A DNA stretch of 64,000 nucleotides. Origin: Spirogloea muscicola. Its lineage: Eukaryota > Streptophyta > Zygnematophyceae > Spirogloeales > Spirogloeaceae. Position numbers and translations under genes: made by a program. This document shows positions 14,354-32,500 of the stretch, one piece after another. How positions within the stretch are numbered: position 1 is the first letter of the stretch; every line of letters begins with the position of its first letter. The notes under the pieces are model-generated. The model did no database searches and had not been told where the DNA came from. It worked only from the letters and a program-made list of their open reading frames with translations. The DNA lies in NCBI GenBank assembly GCA_009602725.1, contig WELB01000005.1, positions 333,033 to 397,032 of the forward strand, in the 5' to 3' direction.

Positions 14354-17300
14354 CAGGAGCAGCCAGAGGAGATCTTCCGGGCGCTGCAGCGGTCGCAGGC
14401 GCAGCAGCAGCAGGGCCGCCGCTTCGCACTGTCGCACGCCGAAAAGGCCCTCGTGCTGCCCACGCTGCGCCGCTTCGCCGCCCGCGGCTGGGCGGCCGAC
14501 CAGGCGCTGGCCATCTACATCAACTCCAAGGTGTTCCCGACGGCCGCCGCGTCCTTCCGCAAGTTCCTCATGCAGGCGATCACGCCGGAGGTGCGTGACG
14601 ACCTCCTGGCGCTGGGGCCCGGCGACGCCGCTGAGGACTACCTCTTCCCGCTCTTTGCCGAGCACTGCCTCGAGCGCTACGCTGCTGAGATTGGTGACTA
14701 CCGCCAGCTCGTGTCCTCCGCCGACCTCCGCACTCCACACACCTGGTGGGCGCAAGCTCCACTAGGCGGACACCATTTCAGCAGATTTTACTCACGCATC
14801 CAATTCTGCTATTTGATGCTCCTCTGTTTACCATAGCTCGTCTCGGTCACCTGTTGTTGACTTACTTTCTGTTGCTCTCAGCTTCGCAATACGAGGCTTA
14901 AGAAGATGCAAGCCAGGGTTTGGCTGCTGAGCCACTGCCCTGACTGACCGAGACTGTCAAGCCCTTGGTAGTGCCTTGGTAGTAACCCGTCGGATTGGTG
15001 CTTGAAATCACAATCAATTACATAGACTACAGGGTGTAGGGTTCGGAGGATGCAGGATCAGGGACTGGCATTGTGCAACATCACGTATCCAGCTCTGGCT
15101 TTGTCAGTGCGGACCCCATCTCCCACTTTGCCCTCACTGCACGGCCACGTTGCCAGGTTCCCGCTTGCGCGGGCAATGAAGCGGCGCATCGTGTACCATC
15201 ACGGGCCAACCAACAGCGGGAAGACGCACACGGCGCTGCAGCGGCTCATGCAGGGCGCTAGCGGTGTATACTGCGGGCCCCTGCGGCTGCTTGCCATGGA
15301 GGTGCAGCAGCTGGTCCTGCTCCCACCACTTGCAGCTGCAATTAGAGATGTTTTCTTATGCTTCAGTGGGACTTAGGCTCAAAGGATCGAGCCACAGGGC
15401 ATCTACATAAGCCGGAGGCGCAGCTTCAGTCATTCCAGTTGGATGTCAACTTCTGAAACCCTTGAATGCTTAATCAGCGGCCTCAAGACTTAGATACAGA
15501 ATCATTCAAGCCCAAGTTAGAAGTCAAATCTGGACCTGAACAAGTGTGATGACATGCTCTGCCTCATCAGGTGTTCAATCGCATCAACCAGGAGGGTGTG
15601 TTCTGCAACCTGCACACAGGGCAGGAGCTGCGGATCGTGCCGTTTGCAAAGCACACGGCGTGCACCGTCGAGATGGCTTTGCTCGCCTTGCCCTGCGAGG
15701 TTGCCGTCATTGACGAGATCCAGGTCTTATATTATGCCCCACACCATGGATTGAGAGGCCTGCTCCTAGGTCCTGTTAGCCAGTATCACGACAACTGTGC
15801 CCCCACATTAGTCAAACCCAAACATGCAGTGGCTCTATTGTAATTGCTTTCACTTTACTGCATCTCATCACAAGGTAAAGCAAGCTTGGGGTTGTGATCA
15901 GAACCTGGGTATCAAGTGCTAACTTAATTGCTGGCGTTGCTCGCCTGCAACACGCTGCGCCCTCCTTGGATGCCGGTGCAGATGCTTACGGACGAGTTCC
16001 GCGGGTGGGCCTGGACAAAGGCGCTCCTTGGCCTGCAGGCCTCCGAGGTGCACATCTGTGGCGACCCTTCGGCGCTGCCGCTCGTGCGCCACATCTGCAG
16101 CTTGACGGGAGACGACTTTGAGGTGCACCAGTATGAGCGCTTCAAGCCGCTCCGAGTCTGCCAGGTGCGCTGCTCTCGCTGGCGCTCCTGCAGGAGCAAA
16201 GATTGGGTCCTTAAGCAGCATCCAACACGTTTCTGGATACCACTTGGCAAAAGTACTTGCATCAGCAAGGTTGATTAATGATGACGTCAACTTCAGCTGA
16301 ATTGAGCTTGGCCAACATCTGCACAACCTGGTTCCAAGAAGATTGTATTCTGCATTGACTGAAATGCCTGTGCCGTATACATGGCATATTGTGCAGCCGC
16401 TGAACGGGGACTTTTCGCGGGTCGAAAAGGGCGACTGCATTGTTGCATTCTCCCGCCAGGAGATATTTGACGTAAAAGTGAGGCCCTATTGGTGTGCTAC
16501 TTCGTCCTCCCAATTGTTGCATACCGTGTTCAGGATGTCCATGATGTCATGCCCAAGCCAGTCTCGCTTATGCACTAGTTGCCTCTGCCACGGTGCATGC
16601 TGACCTGCAGTAGTCATGGAAATTACCAATCACATGGTGGCTTATATAAACAGCTGCCACGAGATAGAACGCAGTGAAATTCTCAATAGTCCAGGTCCAC
16701 ATCTTCGGTTCTTCAAAGGAAAAACTCATGACTCGGGAGTAAAGCTGAGTGCACGCCGTCTCACTCACTAATGGCTACCTTGCCTCGTGCCTACCTGCAA
16801 CTGATTCCCACAGCTTGCCATGCACGCAGCGAGCTGTGGAGGTCGCGACGAACCACAGGTGCTGCGTGGTGTACGGCGGGCTGCCGCCCGAAACCCGCAA
16901 GCAGCAGGCAGGCCTCTTCAACGAGCCGGACAACGGGTACAACGTGCTCGTGGCATCGGACGCCGTCGGCATGGGCCTCAACCTCAACATCCGGCGCGTC
17001 ATCTTCTGGTCTCTGCACAAATTCGACGGCCTGTCCACGAACCCAATTCCTCCTTCGCAGGCGAGGGAGCCTCCACCTCTGCACTGACAGCCCTGCCGCC
17101 GGTGTTGCATTGTGAAGCATATGCTCCTCACTTGCCACTGAAACATCTGTGCTTGGCGCGCACTTGGCCCTCAATCAGGTCTGAGGTTGCAGTGCACCTC
17201 AGGGCTTGCTGCCATTGCACATGCCGTTGCACATGCTAGGCCTGCATCAGATTCTCGCAGACTCCTGGCAGGGGAAGGTCTTTGACCTTCACGTCGTTGA

Positions 17301-19130
17301 AAGTAAGGACTTCACTGGGAAGGCCTGGTTTCTCGGCTGGTCGCTAGAGGCATACTTCAAGTGGCGCATTGATAGGTGGCCTTGCGCATCTTCATGCTGA
17401 AGCTGCAGGCTTCATTATGCAGGTCAAGCAAATTGGGGGCCGAGCAGGGCGGCGTGGCAGCCTGTGGCCGGAGGGCATGACCACAACGTTCTTCGGACAC
17501 GACCTGCCCTACCTGATGAGCTGCCTGTCAAGCAAAGTCGAGGAGGCCTCCACGGCAGGCCTTTGCCCTGTTTTCGAGCAGGTCCGCATGATCTTATGTG
17601 AAAGTTGATTGGAGTCAGTTGGATTGGATTCAGTTGGATTGGAGTTGGATTGGAGTCAGTAAGCATGACTTCTATCATAGGGTTCCTCACAGATCATGCA
17701 GCAGATGCCATATCGCAAACTCACAGATGCCAATCCACGCTGCCTGCTCTTGCTCTCTTGCTGATGCTGGAGTTGTGAAGCACAATACCATCTGGCATGT
17801 AGTGTGTGGTAGCTGTTGTCGGGCTTGCCTGAATGGCAGCTTGCCATGCAGGTGGAAATGTTTGCAAGCAAGCTGCCCAACATCTCCTTTGCGCAGCTCC
17901 TGGACAGGTGAGGGCCTCGTGGATCACTGCCCCGATACAGCGAGCAATCTCAGCAGATGACAATAGTAGATGTCAAAGTTAGATCAAAGTGAGATTTGTG
18001 CAATTGCTTAATATGTGTAGCCGTACTTGTGCCTCTAGGTTTGAGGAGATTGCGAAGGTGGACGATTGCTACTTCCTGGTCAAGCTAAATCATGTGAAGG
18101 TGACAATCTGATCTCATCCTGAACGACTGTTGGGGAGATGCCACCTCATTCTGATCTACAATGTAGCTTTGTGAAAACATCACAAGAGTCTGGTCCTGGC
18201 AAAGACTACATCTATAGGGTGGTGGAGGACTCATTGACTTCGCCTTCGCCTTCGCCTGTGAGCCACGCGTTTTCAGCAGCCGATGGTCATGGTTCTTAAC
18301 AAGCTCAGCTCTCATCCCCCTTCCGTGCTGCAAATGCTCTGCTGACGCCAGCAGCCTCGTGTTCCACACACGTGCAGAGGTTGGCCATGCACCTGGACAA
18401 GGTGGAGGGGTTGTCCCTGCAGGACCGGTACACCCTGTGCTTCTCGCCGGTCAATGTTCGTGATGGCATGTGCATGCACGCGCTCGTGGTGTACGCCGAG
18501 GCTCTTGGGCACGGCCAGCCCGTCCGCCTCGCAGTGCATGACCCCTCCCTGGCAGTCCACGAGGACTGGGAGCTCATGGACCTTGAGATGCGGCACCAGG
18601 TGACCGGCTTCACTCACTCACTTGGCCTCCAATGTTTCTCTCAGATAACTGCCATTGGTCATGTCTGTGAAGCTTGTGAGGCAGAAATGTGCTCCTGTCT
18701 TACTTGCTCGTCTGCTGAGTACGTTCTTTCGAGCTTTCCTGTGTGAATGCGAGCACTTTCGGTGCCGGGCTTGCAACTTTCATTTACCTCCCTAAAAACG
18801 ATATGGCAGCAGTTAACCTCTTACTCATGCCTCAGCATGTGCCCTTCTGGATAGCAGGTTGTGTCGCTCTACTCCTGGTTGAGCCAGCAGTTCCCGGACA
18901 AGGACTTCCCCGATGCAGAGCGCGCAGAGGCGCTGGGTGCCGAGATCGCTGGCCGCATGGGCACGCGGCTCGCGCAGCGTGCGGCGCCGGCGCCGCGGGC
19001 GGGCCTGCGGCAGCAGGGCGAGGTCATGATGCGCATTGGCAAGGTCCTCTACCCGGTCATAGTCAAAGGCGCGCTGATGGGTGGCGGCTCTGCCACCAGG
19101 ACAAGTGACCAACTGCTTCTGGCTACATGA
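14354..19130 (+). CDS. SUV3: SUV3-type ATP-dependent RNA helicase, N-terminus incomplete
   Basis: Eleven exons join in phase: 14354-14745, 15157-15301, 15571-15723, 15982-16164, 16397-16477, 16830-17060, 17423-17581, 17852-17907, 18039-18099, 18378-18599 and 18858-19130, giving about 651 residues. SUV3 is the helicase of the mitochondrial RNA degradosome, also in plastids of some plants; it unwinds RNA for an exonuclease partner. Visible motifs are Walker A GPTNSGKT, the Walker B variant [47 protein letters not shown] and the arginine-finger motif IGGRAGR. A SUV3 C-terminal domain follows ([10 protein letters not shown]..., [11 protein letters not shown]). There is no in-frame ATG at the 5' side, so a transit-peptide exon is missing or unrecognised upstream. 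Exon 6 ends at CAG|GCGAGG, apparently a GC-AG intron. Confidence 0.93.
17605..17660 (+). repeat. TTGGATTGGA(GTCAG) minisatellite
   Basis: Repeats of TTGGATTGGA and GGAGTCA units directly after the donor of SUV3 exon 7, inside the intron. No coding role is visible. Confidence 0.75.
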
Positions 19131-19389
19131 AACCTTGATCCTAAAGATCATGTTTGAGCGTTGTAGTGCACGTTCCTTCAAGCGTTGGCTACACGGCCAT
19201 GGCTGATACCTGCCGTGCCAGCAAAGCCGTGCCAGCAAAGCGGTCATGTTGTCATGCTCAGAGGGTTTGTCCATGGCAGTCGCTCTTAGTCTCTTCCCCA
19301 ACTTATCTGCAATGGTTTTGAGCGGGGCAACGGGCTGACATGCTAATGCCTTGTGGCTGCAAGAACTTAACGAGAGGAAGACTCTTCCA

Positions 19390-20190
19390 GTAGAGGGCGA
19401 TGGCAATGATCGGCCAGCCCAGAAAAAGAAAGGGGCTTTTCAGCCAAGCTGGCGCAGAAGTGCACTCAGTCCAGAGTATATGCAGGTCCTGCAGAGTTGG
19501 GATGTCTCATTGTCCATGTACATACCTCTGGACTGGCCTATCGAAAGGAAGCAGCTCTACCAAATTGACAGCAATTGGATGTGAGAGGCCAGCCCAAAGC
19601 AATGGAAAAGGTCAGAAAGGGCCGGATGGCGCAAAGAACAGTATACTAGTCGCCTATCACAGCCAATGCCCAACACTGGAAGATCTGTTTTCAGTAGAGG
19701 GCGATTGCTGTCATTGGCCAGCCCAGAGAAAGATAATCAGAGATCGAAGGGGCCAGAAAAGCGCTAAGGCACCTGGCTTTCATCTTTCTTTCATTTTGAT
19801 TTCGTCAAGAAGAAGTGGCACTCCCAATGGGGGCAAGGGTTGTGAAAAGAAAGTGCACGCCCATAGAGAAGAGGAGCTGGCAAAGCCAGCCCAAAAGGAG
19901 AATGGACAATGTCCAAAGCCAAAAGGTAAAAGGTGTGGAAAGCCAGCCCGCAAAGAATGGAGAAAGGTTCCTAGCGGCCAAAATAGCAAGCGCGGCCAGA
20001 TTAACTGGTGGCTGGGAGAGGCCAGCCCAAAGGAATGGACAAGGTCTGAAGGAGCAGGAGTGCTAAGGGACTGAGACAGCAGCAGCAAGCGCGGCCAGAT
20101 TGACTGGTGGCTGGGAGAGGCCAGCCCAAAGGAATGGACAAGATCTGAAGGAGCCGGAGTGCCAAGGACTGAGACAGCAGCAAGCGGACT
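19390..20190 (-). repeat. Cluster of tail repeats (GGCCAGCCC... family)
   Basis: At least five copies of a dispersed repeat, all reading on the minus strand. Each contains a core like GGCCAGCCCAAAGGAATGG followed by ACAAGGTC. The last two (about 19988-20090 and 20091-20185) are a near-identical tandem pair that also shares GCGCGGCCAGATT, CTGGTGGCTGGGAGAGG and GACTGAGACAGCAG. The unit at 19803-19930 belongs to a subfamily with GAGCTGGCAAAGCCAGCCC. The same tails follow LINE-like coding ends elsewhere in the window (for example 49713-50034), so these are probably 5'-truncated copies or SINE-like relatives. Confidence 0.8.
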
Positions 20191-21065
20191 CTCAGGAACC
20201 TCTGGTCAGTAGATGCAAGGAAGAAAAGAAAAATGACGGAAAGCGCTGAAGCACACGTTGCTCTGCAAACGTGAAACTTCGGCTTGGGAGCTTTCGGGGG
20301 CTCCCGGAGCTCGGTGTTGTAGGTCCTAGGCGTTGACTGAGCCGTCAACGGCAGTCACCACTGACCAGCGACGACCGGCGGGACGTGGCGCAGGGCTGGA
20401 CGCGCTGTTGACGCGCGCGTCCCCGTTCCCGGAGACGGCGTCGTGTGTAACGCCGTTAAGGCCGGGCCATCATCGAAGGCTCTCGTGCAGTTACTGCAAC
20501 TCGCGTCAGCCCGCCTCCCGGGGCCCGCGCCGCGGATCGCGGCGCAGATCGCGGCGTAGATTGCGGCTGCGGCGGCAGCNGTCCCGGGCCGCGGCGGCGC
20601 CGCCACCGCCGCCGCCGCCGCCGGAGCGGCCACTGGCAGAGCTGTGAGCGCCGCAGTCTCCCTTGCCCCCGACTCTGGCACAGCTTCTCTCGCTCGCCAG
20701 TCCTGCGCAGCCCGTGACTGGTTGCGGCCTTATGGCTCTGCGTGCCGGGCGCCAGCGACGCGCCAGCACCAGCGTTGGTCGTCTGCAGAGCTCAGGGCGG
20801 CTGCGGGATGGCATCAAGGCCTTTGCCGCCCGAGCTCACCATGCAAGTCGTCAATCCAAGGGCCTCCTGAAGCTATGCGTAACGGCAGGATCAAGCTTAG
20901 AGTCATTGTTGCCGTAGGACAGGTCCAGGGTACAAGTCGAGAGCATACCACTTGGATGCAGGTGATTCTGGCTTCGGCCTGTAGTGTTCAGGGGTCGGGG
21001 TTTAAGAGGCAAGGGTCAAGGATTTAGAGGCAAGGATCGCCGGTCGAGGTTTGTATATCAATGCT

Positions 21066-21176
21066 TAGTGCTCAGTGCTCAAGGCTCTAAGTTTCAGGCT
21101 CAAGGCTCAAGGCTTCAGGCTCAAGGCTCAAGGCTCAAGGCTCAAGGCTCAAAGCTAAAAGGCTTAAGGCTCAATG
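21066..21176 (+). repeat. Heptamer array (AAGGCTC)n
   Basis: A run of 7-base units CTCAAGG with single-base variants. It is preceded (20990-21045) by related degenerate units such as GGGTTTAAGAGG and GTCAAGGATTTAGAGG. The period of seven equals that of the TTTAGGG telomere unit. Confidence 0.8.
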
Positions 21177-21390
21177 CTCTAGCAGGCCAGCCTCAGTAGA
21201 ACGTTCGTTCAAGAGAACGTGCGTTCAACTTTAACGACAACGAAGCCTCGAAGATCAAAATTAAAGGACAGGAGTCCCCTGCCAACGGGAGAGGGTCCGC
21301 TGAGCAGGACTTGGTGCAATGTCTTGCTCCCTCAAAGCCTGTGGCGGCTGTTGTAGTGTCTTGCATTGCTATGTGGATCTGGCGCCTTTC

Positions 21391-21450
21391 GGGCCTTGTA
21401 CATAACTTTGGCTGGCCTCTCACAGCCATTGCCTTACTTTGGAAATTCTG
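21391..21450 (+). repeat. Tail-repeat fragment, plus strand
   Basis: A plus-strand fragment containing GGCTGGCCTCTCACAGCC, the complement of the hairpin core seen in the cluster at 19390-20190. Confidence 0.65.
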
Positions 21451-21797
21451 TTTTCTGTACTCTTCTTGTTGCCGTTACGATCTTGTGCTCATTCGCCTTG
21501 GCTGCGCCGCACCAGTGGTGGCCCGCAGGGCCAGGGCTGGCAAGCTGCAGCTGCGGCGGCTGCTCCAGCCTTTACTACTCCCGCAGGGCCACGGTCGCAG
21601 CAGCATTATCGCCGTTCTTTCTGGGCTCAGCCGGCCGCCTCCTTCCCACCGCCGCCGGCGGCAGCGGGCGGAAGTCGCTGTCCTCGGCGCGCCGGGCCCG
21701 CGGTCCTGTCCAGGCCGCCAAGAAGAAGGCAATTGAAGGTCAGTGATCGTCTACAAGCAGCATCAACCGTTGCATTGCCTCTCACGCCCTGCGGAGG

Positions 21798-29094
<7,297 letters not shown>

Positions 29095-29580
29095 GGGCTG
29101 CCGCCGCATCCGCCACACCTCTGGGACGCAGCGCTCTGGCTAACTGGGCGCCCGTGTCGACTTTAGCTAGGAGTCAAAAATTGGAAGATTAAGGACAATG
29201 GAGCACTGATCCCAATGTTTCCGAGCTGCGCTAGTGCAGCAAGCTGGCACCATTGCTAGTATTGGCAGATTGTCTGAGGCACCGCAGTGCTTAAGTAGTA
29301 AGGTGTGGGGGGAAGGAGGTGAACAATGTGGAGAGAGGAAGGTGTGGGATTATGGAGTGCAGGTTGCCAGTAAGCTCCGCGGCGCTCCAGACCGCCGCTG
29401 CTGCAACACGGAGTCGCTGTCGGCATACAGTGCCAAGGCTCGACCAGCCGGGCGCATCGAAGCTGCTGCCGTTGCCAGCCGGCCATGCGGCAAACTCCGC
29501 AGCACAGCAGCGATGCGGTAGCCTGCTGCTGTAAAGCAGAGCCGGCGCCCAGCCGTTAGCCGTTGTGGCCGCGGAACACA
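29095..29580. other. Spacer between IleRS and CTR9
   Basis: A 486-base tandem spacer that must hold the IleRS 3' end and the CTR9 promoter. I see no further gene. A purine-rich stretch (GGGGGGAAGGAGGTG, about 29307-29322) is the only visible compositional feature. Confidence 0.5.
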
Positions 29581-32500
29581 ATGACTTCGTCCGCCCAGCC
29601 AAGGTCGTCGAGCTCGCCCCCCGTGCCGGCACCTCCAACTGCCGGCAGCCCCGTCAGCGCCGCCGCCGCCTTCTCCGCAGCGACCCCGCCGCCGCCGCCG
29701 CCGCCCGGCCGCCGACCTCTCTCCCCCGCCCTGCAGCGCGAGTACTTCAAGCAGGGCCGCATGGACGCCTTCCTGGAGTTCCTCTCCGAGGGCTCCTCCG
29801 CAGGTGCGCGCGCTCAGCATGCCGAGCCGAATGCTTGCGAAGGTGGCCATCGCGGGCCAGCACTGGCAGCACTCCAGGGAGCACCATGCGACGACTGCCG
29901 GGCTGATGGGGGACTGACTGGCCCTGGCCTCGAGCAGAGGTTGACGACTTCTACAGCCACGTCAAGTACGAGCGCATCGCCATCCTGTACGCCCTGGGCG
30001 CGCACCTCACGCACCTGGCCAAGATGGAGCCCAAGCACGCGGACCGCGACCGCCGCTTCATCGACGCCGTGGCGCAGTACACCAAGGCCAGCAGGATCGA
30101 CCACCTCGACCCTACGCCGTGGACGGGCAGAGGTCAGGCGGTCGCACAGTAGCCCTGCCCCATGGCCTCTCAATTCACATGCCGGTGGCCCTTTACTCAG
30201 GTCTCGGACGCTTGCCGAGCTGTCAGAGTGCAGAAACTCAAGAAGAAGAACAAGCCATGCGAAGCCAGCACCTGTGTCTGCCGTCTTCGAGGCCATCACC
30301 GGCTGGCTAGCAGACAATCCTCGTAGTATATGATCACAACCGTTCAGATTAGATATAGGGTGAAGGGGACCCAGAGGCTAATTCAGATTCAGGGTTTGGA
30401 GCTGGGGGCCTAGGGGTTTGGATAGAGCCCAGGGTTCATTCAGGGTTTTGGTGCACGCTTGAGTGAGTCGAGCTGGAGCCCAATCAACTTGTCTTGACTG
30501 AGTGCTCAGGCTCAGCGCTGCTTGCCAAGTGGACGCTGGAGAAGCAGTCACGCCTCCCCAAGTCTGAGGAGCAGTCCAAGCTGGAGCTGAAGCACGCCCA
30601 CGACGCCTTTGGCTTTGGCATGGACGAGGAGCATGACTACGTGCCTGGCCTCCTGGGGCAGGTCTCTCACCATAGCCTCACCAAGTGGCGTGGCTGAAAG
30701 AATAGGACCTGGCGTAGCTAGTAACCAGAGCATGATGCGTCCTTGCGCTGGTGAGATACCGCGTCATGACAGGCTGGCGACTAAGCGAGGCGTAGCACCA
30801 TGTAGCAGCGTCTGCTCGCTGAGAGGGTCTCGTCATGGCGATTTGCGGGGGGTCCTTGGGCCAGGCAAGTGTGCATTTCCACAGTGGACGCTACCAGGAA
30901 GCTTTGAAGCTCTACAAGGTGCAGTTACAGCGATGCCTAGCAGAGTAACCTGCTAGGGTAGCAAGCACACGCAAACCCAAACTCATCGTGTTGGACTGAG
31001 CAATGAGGTGGTGGACGTCCTGCCAAATTGAAGAGTACAGGGCCACGCACGGAGAGATGCAGAGCGGCTGATCAATAATGAATGTGGGGCTTCTCTGGCA
31101 GAGAGCTCTGAGGCTGAATCCTGGTGGACCTGCAGTCATGCGACTGGGCATTGGCTACTGCCACTGGAGACTGCAATCAGTCAATGCTTCTCGCCACGCA
31201 GTACATGCACTGAAGGCCCGTCAGGCATTTGAGCGGGTGTTGCAGGTGCTCTCTTACCCTCTTCTGCATGTGGAGGCATTCTGAATCCTGATGTAATTCC
31301 AACTCGTCCACTGTGTAACACTGGTCTAATAGTACTTTCTGTCCTAGATATCCAGCTGGAGTCTGATAACGCGGAGGCTCTTGTTGCGCTTGGCATGCTG
31401 GACTTGCAATCGGAGGCTGGTGAGGTATCATCCTTCATTGTGTCCAAATTGCAGGAGGTTCTAAACATCTGAGAGACCACGACTTGGAGTGTTGCGGAAT
31501 TTGTTGAGAGTGCGAAAGCTGCATTGATGACTGCTGCTAGTGGTTGGAAATGACTCAGGCGACGACCGGAAAAGGGGTTTGCAGCGGATGCAGGCTGCGT
31601 TCCAGGCGTACCCGTACTGCGTGCAGGCTCTGAATCAGTTGGCAAGCCACTACTTCTTCACGGGTCAGCATGCCATGGTGGAGCAACTCATGGAAGCCGC
31701 TCTTGCTGCTTCCGACAACTCAGCAACAAAGGCTGAGAGCTACTATCACCTCGCCCGCTCTCTGCACAAGAAGGTGTAGGCAGTAAGCCCACCAATGCCC
31801 CTGAAGGGCGAGGACACTGCATGTTACCAAGAATCTGGCATATGTACAAGAACCTCTATTGTTGTACGCCTGTGTGAGTTAGGTGAACGGAGCTGTGCTG
31901 ACGCCTTCACCTGCCAAATTGTAAATCCCAGGGGGACTATGAGAAGGCTTTTGCATATTATCGAGCGGCAACCCAGGAGGTGAAAGATCCGAAAGATTTC
32001 ATTCTTCCCTTTTACGGTGAGCACTTGTAAAGAGGGATTTGGCTGAGCTCTACCACCTGCTTAGTGAGGTTCTCCTGGATCACTCAAAAGGTCCTTCTTT
32101 GCTGCCTTGATGATCTGGAGCTGACGTCTTGGCAGGCTTGGGTCAAATGCACTTACGACGTGGTGTAAGCACAGCTGCTCTGGAGAGCTTTAACACAGTT
32201 CTTCAGTGCGAGCCAGATAATCTGGACGCTCTTAAGGTACAACAGCACTTTTGCACCTCAGATCTTGCGACCTGATGCGACAAGTCTTTTATAATGCATG
32301 CTGCTTGTGTGCTTGTGTGCCTTTATCACGCAGCAATTATGGGCCACTCACCAGTTGTGAGATAGTATCAGCACTTTTTCACTCCGTGACTTGCAGGTTG
32401 TTGGCTCCATATATGCACAGCAGGGTCTCGACGAGCAAGCCCTTGCCAAGTTCAAGCGCGTGATGGAGCTTGATCCCAAAGCCATTGATGTCAGCCTGCT

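Larger units (their letters stand above)
20191..21797. other. SUV3-IleRS spacer, candidate transit-peptide frames
   Basis: GC-rich sequence with an ambiguous base at 20580 inside a CGG-rich tract. Two open stretches have the Arg/Ser/Ala-rich, acid-poor look of organelle targeting peptides: from the ATG at 20731 (MALRAGRQRRASTSVGRLQS...) and 21560-21737 (ends RRARGPVQAAKKKAIEG before a GTCAGT donor). Either could be the missing first exon of the isoleucyl-tRNA synthetase downstream, but neither joins cleanly to the ATG at 21798. A tail-repeat fragment lies at about 21391-21450. Confidence 0.4.

Noticed and set aside
17206-17400. Open stretch with [20 protein letters not shown] inside SUV3 intron 6
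   Set aside because: Conserved residues on either side (KFDG... and [10 protein letters not shown]) are adjacent in plant SUV3, leaving no room for it. Kept as intron.
20333-20647. A 104-codon frame ending at N20580
   Set aside because: Arg/Pro-rich translation of GC-rich sequence with an ambiguous base. No conserved residues.
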